5,954 bases of DNA from Clostridia bacterium (lineage in GTDB: Bacteria; Bacillota; Clostridia; DUPQ01). The stretch is from assembly GCA_028690885.1 (NCBI GenBank), contig JAQVAJ010000110.1, positions 1-5,954 on the forward strand, written 5' to 3'. The position numbers and the translations under genes were made by a program. Positions within the stretch are counted from its first letter, which is position 1. Every line of letters begins with the position of its first letter. The notes below the pieces were generated by a model that had not been told where the DNA came from, did not search any database, and saw nothing but the letters and a program-made list of their open reading frames with translations. Below, piece by piece: positions 5,187 to 5,954 of the stretch.

Positions 5187-5954
5187 TTAACTATTAAGCA
5201 TCAGCATTGCTGGTGCAATAAGTATCAGTAAAATCCCTACAAGTCCGATTGCTAATGCAAAGACAGCCTTTGCACCCGCCTGTTCAGCTCTTATCTTTGC
5301 TCTGTTCTTTTTTTCTGTCCATATTGATGATGTATATGCTTTCAGAGTATCTTTCAAACCTGATTCAGTATTCTTAAACCCTGAAATCATAATTGAGCAA
5401 AATGAATTGATTTGTGTTATTGGAAGCGCAATCGATAAACTCAAAAAGGCATCCTCCGGACTTGATCTCAATTCAATGCTTTTTATAAGTTTCTTCATCT
5501 GATCTTTTAATATGCCTTCTGGCATATTTATATCCTGCTGAACAAATGCCTGATACAAGGTCATACCTGACCCAATATATAATGTTATGTTTGTAAGATA
5601 TATTGAAAAGTCACTTAAAATCTTTTCCTTTAACAGTTCATATTCACTCTTAATATCCAAATCAATGCATTTTACCGACATTATGCACATAACAAATGAA
5701 ATCACCTTTAAATATGCTGAAGCATTTACTGCAAGTGCTACCATTGGAAGAAAAAGCATAATACAGAACATACATATTTTCATACTGATATGAACAATAG
5801 TTATATCTATTACTGATTTTTCAGGATAGATTAAAAACATTTTGTTATCCACTGATGCATATTTTAAGAAATTTTTAGATAATGGAATAAAAGCTTTATA
5901 GAAGTGCTTGAGATATTTGGAGTGTTTTAAAGAAAATTCGAATAAACTTTTTTT
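5187..5954 (-). CDS. tadC: TadC-like inner-membrane protein of a Tad/type IVb pilus system (5' end outside window)
   Basis: The frame is open to the right edge, giving 255 visible residues. The TadC/GspF-type (T2SSF) protein forms the inner-membrane platform on which the TadA ATPase drives pilus assembly. Counting from the GTG at 5850-5852, two hydrophobic segments (about residues 20-62) are followed by the cytoplasmic T2SSF region. It contains YIGSGMTLYQAF (92-103), then SPEDAF, then a KNTESGLKDTL stretch and a basic helix (WTEKKNRAKIRAEQAGAKA). A final membrane helix (GLVGILLILIAPAML) ends just before the stop. The G-S-G-M-S/T-L and K-x-x-x-S-G-L patterns and the closing hydrophobic helix match clostridial TadC. 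The GTG has no ribosome site, and the 34 codons upstream are open and basic like the N-terminal part of TadC relatives. The true start is therefore probably beyond 5954. TadB is a related alternative, but the position directly ahead of the pilin gene favours TadC. Confidence 0.8.
   Translation of the reverse strand, partial: KKSLFEFSLKHSKYLKHFYKAFIPLSKNFLKYASVDNKMFLIYPEKSVIDITIVHISMKICMFCIMLFLPMVALAVNASAYLKVISFVMCIMSVKCIDLDIKSEYELLKEKILSDFSIYLTNITLYIGSGMTLYQAFVQQDINMPEGILKDQMKKLIKSIELRSSPEDAFLSLSIALPITQINSFCSIMISGFKNTESGLKDTLKAYTSSIWTEKKNRAKIRAEQAGAKAVFALAIGLVGILLILIAPAMLMLNS

Overview
The window is AT-rich bacterial DNA with every supported gene on the minus strand. It looks like a member of the Clostridia, most likely Lachnospiraceae. 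The reasons are the protein similarities, the strong AAGGAGG-type ribosome sites, the order rpiB, upp, dCMP deaminase, tagO, wecB (an order I recall from clostridial genomes), and a Tad-type pilus cluster with a very short Flp1-like pilin and a DUF6382-like/FHA protein. Species cannot be named from this sequence.

Reading in the direction of transcription (right to left): (1) 5954-4168 is the tail of a Tad/type IVb pilus cluster. It holds a TadC-like inner-membrane protein that is still open at the window edge, a 57-residue type IVb prepilin (4998-5171), and an FHA-domain protein with a DUF6382-like N-terminus. (2) A 73-base gap (4095-4167) carries a good sigma-A-type promoter candidate just ahead of rpiB. 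(3) 4094-329 is a tightly packed set of genes: an RpiB-Upp fusion, dCMP deaminase, a TagO/WecA-type phosphoglycosyl transferase and UDP-GlcNAc 2-epimerase. Its junctions are an in-frame fusion, a 1-base overlap, a 1-base gap and an 8-base overlap. (4) A 131-base AT-rich gap (198-328) carries a second promoter candidate ahead of the first 65 codons of prfA (release factor 1), which runs off the left edge.

The middle cluster joins two themes. RpiB makes ribose 5-phosphate, the precursor of PRPP. Upp uses PRPP and uracil to make UMP. The deaminase makes dUMP for dTMP synthesis. TagO and WecB act on UDP-GlcNAc, the first to start a lipid-linked cell-surface polymer and the second to make UDP-ManNAc. 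A uridine-nucleotide supply linked to envelope polymer synthesis is a reasonable reading of this grouping, but it is inference.

The most notable feature is the rpiB-upp junction. The two normally separate genes form one uninterrupted frame, yet a strong Shine-Dalgarno sequence and an ATG sit exactly where a stand-alone upp would begin. The gene may therefore yield both a bifunctional fusion and free Upp. No RNA genes, mobile elements, CRISPR arrays or convincing terminators were seen.
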